From positions 1 through 10,048 of the forward strand of contig CALBLM010000309.1 of NCBI GenBank assembly GCA_937895695.1: a stretch of 10,048 nucleotides of DNA, given 5' to 3'. Of this stretch, positions 7,138 to 10,048 are shown in pieces (position 1 is the stretch's first letter; each line of letters starts with the position of its first letter). The translations under genes and the position numbers were made by a program. The notes under the pieces were generated by a model. That model was not told the DNA's origin and ran no database searches. It worked only from the letters and a program-made list of their open reading frames with translations. Source of the DNA: an uncultured Megasphaera sp. Its GTDB lineage: Bacteria > Bacillota > Negativicutes > Veillonellales > Megasphaeraceae.

Positions 7138-7896
7138 ATGAAATGGATAGGGATGATTGCCGATCACGAAGCAGGCGCAGAAACAGAGTTAAGGCATATT
7201 TTGGATAAGTTGCATGCGCCCATAGAAATCGGTATGATTTGCACAGATGGTGAAACGGCGTTGGCCAATATTATGATGTATAAACCGGATATTATTTTTT
7301 TAAATAGCGAATTGCCGAAAATTTCAGGCATAGAAATTGCCAGTGCGCTGGAACAAGTAGAGACGTATCGCCCCCTGATTATTTTTACGTCAGCAACGAA
7401 AGAATATGCCGTCGAAGCATTTGATGTATTTGCCGTAGATTATGTGTTAAAACCATTGGACGAGAAAAAAATACAACGCGCTCTCAATCGGTGCCAATGG
7501 ATGATTCAGGCAAAAGAAGCCATGGATGACATACCTATGCATGAAGTATCGTTCAATCCGACGCGAAGACTGGCTGTAGATAAAGGGGATACGATGGAAG
7601 TCATCGATTGTTTAAATATTCAATATATTTATGGGGAACATCGCTATATCCATATGATGATGAAAAACGGTGATCAACATGAAGTATCCATGAGTCTTCG
7701 CAGTATTATGAAACAACTGCCTCGGGATACATTTTTTCGCTGCCATCGCAATTATATTGTCAATGCCGCAGAGATACAGCAAATCAAGCTGTGGTTTAAA
7801 CGAGGCTATTTATTAGTCCTTAAGGGCACGAATGCGACGGAAATCCCTGTGGGGAGAGTTTATATTAATACCCTTAAGGAATATATAAAGATGTAA
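7138..7896 (+). CDS. LytTR-family response regulator with an atypical receiver domain
   Basis: This is a 252-residue transcription regulator with an N-terminal receiver-like domain (about 1-120) and a C-terminal LytTR DNA-binding domain (about 140-250, with FFRCHRNYIVN at 199-209). Receiver features kept are Thr84 (IIFTSA) and Lys105 (LKPLD), plus the EAFDVFAVDYVLKP run typical of LytR/AgrA-type regulators. The phosphorylated Asp is replaced by Asn56 in IIFLNSELP, and the usual Asp-Asp pocket reads Asp9-His10-Glu11. Ordinary phosphorelay control therefore looks unlikely. The ATG at 7138 has AGGTGGG (7124-7130) seven bases upstream; a GTG at 7126 lies within that motif and is rejected. It is probably cotranscribed with the radical SAM gene before it. 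No histidine kinase is in the window. The family call is secure; its targets are unknown, but repeats lie directly downstream. Confidence 0.9.
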   Translation: MKWIGMIADHEAGAETELRHILDKLHAPIEIGMICTDGETALANIMMYKPDIIFLNSELPKISGIEIASALEQVETYRPLIIFTSATKEYAVEAFDVFAVDYVLKPLDEKKIQRALNRCQWMIQAKEAMDDIPMHEVSFNPTRRLAVDKGDTMEVIDCLNIQYIYGEHRYIHMMMKNGDQHEVSMSLRSIMKQLPRDTFFRCHRNYIVNAAEIQQIKLWFKRGYLLVLKGTNATEIPVGRVYINTLKEYIKM

Positions 7897-7913
7897 TTCG
7901 ATAGATAAATAGA

Positions 7914-7949
7914 ATATATGGCTTTTTATACCGATATATGGCTTCTTAT
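7914..7949 (+). repeat. Pair of 16-bp direct repeats, candidate regulator site
   Basis: ATATATGGCTTTTTAT (7914-7929) is repeated as ATATATGGCTTCTTAT (7934-7949), 15 of 16 bases identical, with a 20-bp start-to-start distance, close to two helical turns. LytTR proteins typically bind paired direct repeats about 21-22 bp apart, and a LytTR gene ends 17 bases upstream. The sequence does not obviously match the published LytTR half-site, so binding is an inference from the spacing. The next gene starts 93 bases downstream. Confidence 0.6.
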
Positions 7950-7968
7950 GACTAAAAATGAGCGGATA

Positions 7969-7991
7969 GTGGTTAAATAGCTTTATGCCAC
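7969..7991 (+). repeat. Imperfect inverted repeat in the leader of the SPASM radical SAM gene
   Basis: GTGGTTAAA (7969-7977) can pair with TTTATGCCAC (7982-7991) around a TAGC loop: nine pairs including one G-U, with one bulged T (7986). No T-run follows. It could be an operator dyad or a leader hairpin. It is weak enough to be chance in AT-rich sequence. Confidence 0.35.
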
Positions 7992-8042
7992 GACGATATG
8001 GAGTTACTATGTATGTACTTCATAAAGGAGAGTGCATAGGGT

Positions 8043-9434
8043 ATGATAAAAAATGTATTACACGAAGCAGAAATGAAAACTGTAGAACTGCTGGTTGATC
8101 ATATTTTAGATGAAAAAGATTTAGCAGAAAGACAAAAAACGTTGTTGCGGTTGACCGATGTTATGGAAAAATATTTCGGCAACTTGTTTGAAAAACAGTC
8201 CTTTGAAGATGCCCGCCGATTGATTACATCCAATGGCAAATGGTTGCAATTTTTGAACAGAGCGTTGAATGAATTGGACCGCAACGTCGTAAAACGGGCC
8301 GTCATGGATTTGGGTTTTGAAGCCGGATTCTTTGGCTTGAATACGCGTGATGCAGCGAAAAAGAAATATGGCTGCAACATTCCTTGGGCTATTTTGTTTG
8401 ACCCGACGAGTGCTTGCAACTTACACTGCATTGGCTGTTGGGCCGCTGAATATGGTCATACCATGAATTTGAGCTATGACATCATGAACAAGATTGTCAC
8501 AGAAGGTAAAGCATTGGGCGTTCATTTTTATTTACTGACCGGTGGTGAACCGTTGGTTCGTAAAGCCGACATTCTCCGTCTTTGCGAAGAACATAAAGAT
8601 TGCGAATTCCATGCTTTTACAAATGGTACACTCGTTGATGAACAGTTCTGTAAAGACATGCAGCGTGTCGGCAACTTGAGCCTGTCCCTCAGCTTGGAAG
8701 GCTTTGAAGAAGTCAACGATAGCCGCCGCGGCAAAGGGGACTTCCAGAAAGTTATGCATGCCATGGATTTATTGCGTGAACATGGCTTGGTATTTGGTAC
8801 ATCTATTTGCTACACCAGCAAAAACATTGACACCGTTACATCCGATAAATTCTTGGATATGATTATCAGCAAAGGCGCATGGTACACCTGGTACTTCCAT
8901 TACATGCCAGTCGGCAACGATGCATCTGTTGATTTACTGCCGACAAAAGAACAGCGTGAATACATGATTCGCCGTGTTCGTGAAATTCGTTCCGAAGAAG
9001 GCGGCAAACCTATTTTTGCCATGGACTTCCAGAACGATGGTCAGTTCGTTGGCGGTTGCGTAGCCGGTGGCCGTAACTACTGTCATATCAATCCGAATGG
9101 CGATGTTGAACCGTGCGTATTCATTCATTACTCCAGTGCCAACATCAAAGAAAAGAGCTTGCTCGAATGCTTGCAGCAGCCGTTGTTCAAAGAATATGGT
9201 CGTCAGCAGCCGTTCAATAAAAACCAGCTCCAGCCTTGCCCGATGTTGGAAAACCCGCAGTACTTGGTAGAAATGGTTCATAAGAGCGGTGCGCATTCGA
9301 CAGATATGCAGTCACCGGAATCGGTAGAACACCTTTGCGGTAAATGCGTTGAATATGCAAAACAATGGGCTCCGACAGCCAAGAGCGAATGGCAGCGTTT
9401 GGAAAAAGAAGAAGCAGCTAAAAATAATAAATAA
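8043..9434 (+). CDS. Radical SAM protein with SPASM-like C-terminal cysteine set
   Basis: This 463-residue radical SAM enzyme has three parts. Residues 1-110 form a charged, probably helical N-terminal domain. The radical SAM core (about 112-320) carries C-x3-C-x2-C at Cys125, Cys129 and Cys132 (SACNLHCIGCW), TGGEP at 166-170 and SLSLEG at 215-220. The C-terminal part holds Cys339, 347, 358, 399, 432 and 435. Cys339-x13-Gly-x4-Cys358 followed by later cysteines resembles a SPASM or twitch auxiliary Fe-S region. A stop codon sits two codons upstream, so ATG 8043 is the first start; AAGGAG (8025-8030) is 12 bases away, a rather long spacing. A cfa-family gene follows after 104 bases. SPASM proteins modify peptides, sugars or other substrates, but no precursor peptide is visible here. 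A lipid substrate is an inference from the neighbour. I do not recognise a named function. Confidence 0.85.
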   Translation: MIKNVLHEAEMKTVELLVDHILDEKDLAERQKTLLRLTDVMEKYFGNLFEKQSFEDARRLITSNGKWLQFLNRALNELDRNVVKRAVMDLGFEAGFFGLNTRDAAKKKYGCNIPWAILFDPTSACNLHCIGCWAAEYGHTMNLSYDIMNKIVTEGKALGVHFYLLTGGEPLVRKADILRLCEEHKDCEFHAFTNGTLVDEQFCKDMQRVGNLSLSLSLEGFEEVNDSRRGKGDFQKVMHAMDLLREHGLVFGTSICYTSKNIDTVTSDKFLDMIISKGAWYTWYFHYMPVGNDASVDLLPTKEQREYMIRRVREIRSEEGGKPIFAMDFQNDGQFVGGCVAGGRNYCHINPNGDVEPCVFIHYSSANIKEKSLLECLQQPLFKEYGRQQPFNKNQLQPCPMLENPQYLVEMVHKSGAHSTDMQSPESVEHLCGKCVEYAKQWAPTAKSEWQRLEKEEAAKNNK

Positions 9435-9438
9435 TCAT

Positions 9439-9462
9439 GCTTGCCTTTCTAAAAAAGGAAGC
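9439..9462 (+). other. Small hairpin after the SPASM radical SAM gene
   Basis: GCTT and CCTTT (9439-9442, 9444-9448) pair with AAAGG and AAGC (9454-9458, 9459-9462), with one bulged G and a five-base loop. It lies five bases after the stop codon. There is no T-run after it, so it is at best a weak or partial terminator, and readthrough into the cfa-like gene is plausible. Confidence 0.35.
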
Positions 9463-9538
9463 CAAAGTATTCAGATTTCTCTTGCAGTTTTTTGTGGTAA
9501 GAGTAAACTAAATATATCATGAAAGGAGAGAAAAAAGA

Positions 9539-10048
9539 ATGCATATTTTAGATACCTTTTTCGTGCATTATTTAAGCCAGTTTGACAAGTATTGTTTTAC
9601 TGTTGTATTGCATGATAAAACTTATACGATTGGGGAAGGGACGCCGGCTTTTACCATTACAGTGCATAAAGATATTCCCAAAAAGGAATTGATGCGTTCT
9701 ACGTCCTTGGCATTAGGCGAAGCCTACATGCGTAAAGATATTACCATTGAAGGCGATTTATTTACAGCATTACAGTGCTTTTTATCTCAGCAAAATAACT
9801 TCTCAACAGACCGCTCTGCGTTAAAACGGTTGCTGTTTCCTTCGGAATCCAAAAAAGCCCAGAAAGAACAAGTTTCATCCCATTATGACTTGGGCAATGA
9901 CTTCTATTCCTTGTGGCTCGACCCGACGATGAGTTATTCCTGTGCATACTTTAAAAACGATACAGATACGCTGGAAGAAGCACAGCATAATAAAGTTCAC
10001 TATATCCTAGAAAAACTTCATTTACAAAAAGGCATGTCCTTGTTGGAT
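9539..10048 (+). CDS. cfa: Cyclopropane-fatty-acyl-phospholipid synthase family methyltransferase, 3'-truncated
   Basis: Enzymes of this family use SAM to add a methylene bridge across the double bond of an acyl chain in a membrane phospholipid. The window holds the first 170 residues. The N-terminal domain includes the run LALGEAYMRKDITIEGDLFTAL (interrupted here only by the window's residue limit: about 57-78), typical of Cfa proteins. The diagnostic SSHYDLGNDFY motif is at residues 113-123 and SYSCAYF at 132-138. The window ends at SLLD, the beginning of the SAM-binding glycine motif, so the rest of the catalytic domain lies to the right. The ATG at 9539 follows AAAGGAG (9522-9528) with a 10-base spacing. 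A related alkene or keto-forming mycolate-type methyltransferase is less likely. It is probably expressed with the radical SAM gene upstream, although the 104-base gap could hold its own promoter. Confidence 0.93.
   Translation, partial: MHILDTFFVHYLSQFDKYCFTVVLHDKTYTIGEGTPAFTITVHKDIPKKELMRSTSLALGEAYMRKDITIEGDLFTALQCFLSQQNNFSTDRSALKRLLFPSESKKAQKEQVSSHYDLGNDFYSLWLDPTMSYSCAYFKNDTDTLEEAQHNKVHYILEKLHLQKGMSLLD

Noticed and set aside
9482..9509. Possible promoter before the cfa-like gene (TTGCAG, 16 bases, TAAACT)
   Set aside because: Both boxes are imperfect in AT-rich sequence and the spacing is short; not strong enough to annotate.
1..10048. FapR-type operator, CRISPR array, tRNA, insertion sequence ends
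   Set aside because: I looked for these and saw none; any FapR site would be expected upstream of the operon start, outside the window.

Overview
The window suggests a Gram-positive-lineage anaerobe, most likely one of the Negativicutes (Veillonellales, for example a Megasphaera or Dialister relative). This rests on the fab gene order running into rnc, the style of the proteins, the strong GGAGG/GAGGTGA ribosome binding sites and a moderate GC content. The genus is a guess; the Firmicutes-type fatty acid operon is secure. All ten genes lie on the + strand and nothing looks like a mobile element, CRISPR array or RNA gene.

Region 1 (1-6059) is a type II fatty acid synthesis operon: fabH (cut at the left edge), fabD, fabG, acpP, a FabK/nitronate-monooxygenase-like flavoprotein in the enoyl reductase position, fabF, and then rnc (RNase III). 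A near-perfect intrinsic terminator overlaps the rnc stop codon. FabD loads malonate onto ACP, FabH makes the first condensation, FabG reduces the ketoacyl product, the flavoprotein presumably reduces the enoyl product, and FabF elongates. The dehydratase (FabZ) and acetyl-CoA carboxylase are not in the window. A GC-rich hairpin follows acpP. The two genes after it appear to use GTG and TTG starts.

Region 2 (6060-7896) holds an Elp3-like radical SAM protein, whose ribosome binding site touches the terminator T-tract. A LytTR-family response regulator follows 15 bases later. Its receiver domain has Asn in place of the phosphorylated Asp and His in the acidic pocket, so it probably does not work by ordinary phosphotransfer. 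No histidine kinase is present.

Region 3 (7897-10048) begins with a 146-base leader carrying a pair of 16-bp direct repeats at 20-bp spacing and an imperfect inverted repeat. Next come a 463-residue radical SAM protein with a SPASM-like C-terminal cysteine set and the first 170 residues of a cyclopropane-fatty-acid synthase-family methyltransferase, cut at the right edge. The most interesting hypothesis is that region 3 is a lipid-tail modification unit (radical SAM plus Cfa) controlled by the phosphorylation-independent LytTR regulator through the leader repeats. The adjacency and motifs are seen; the functional link is inference.
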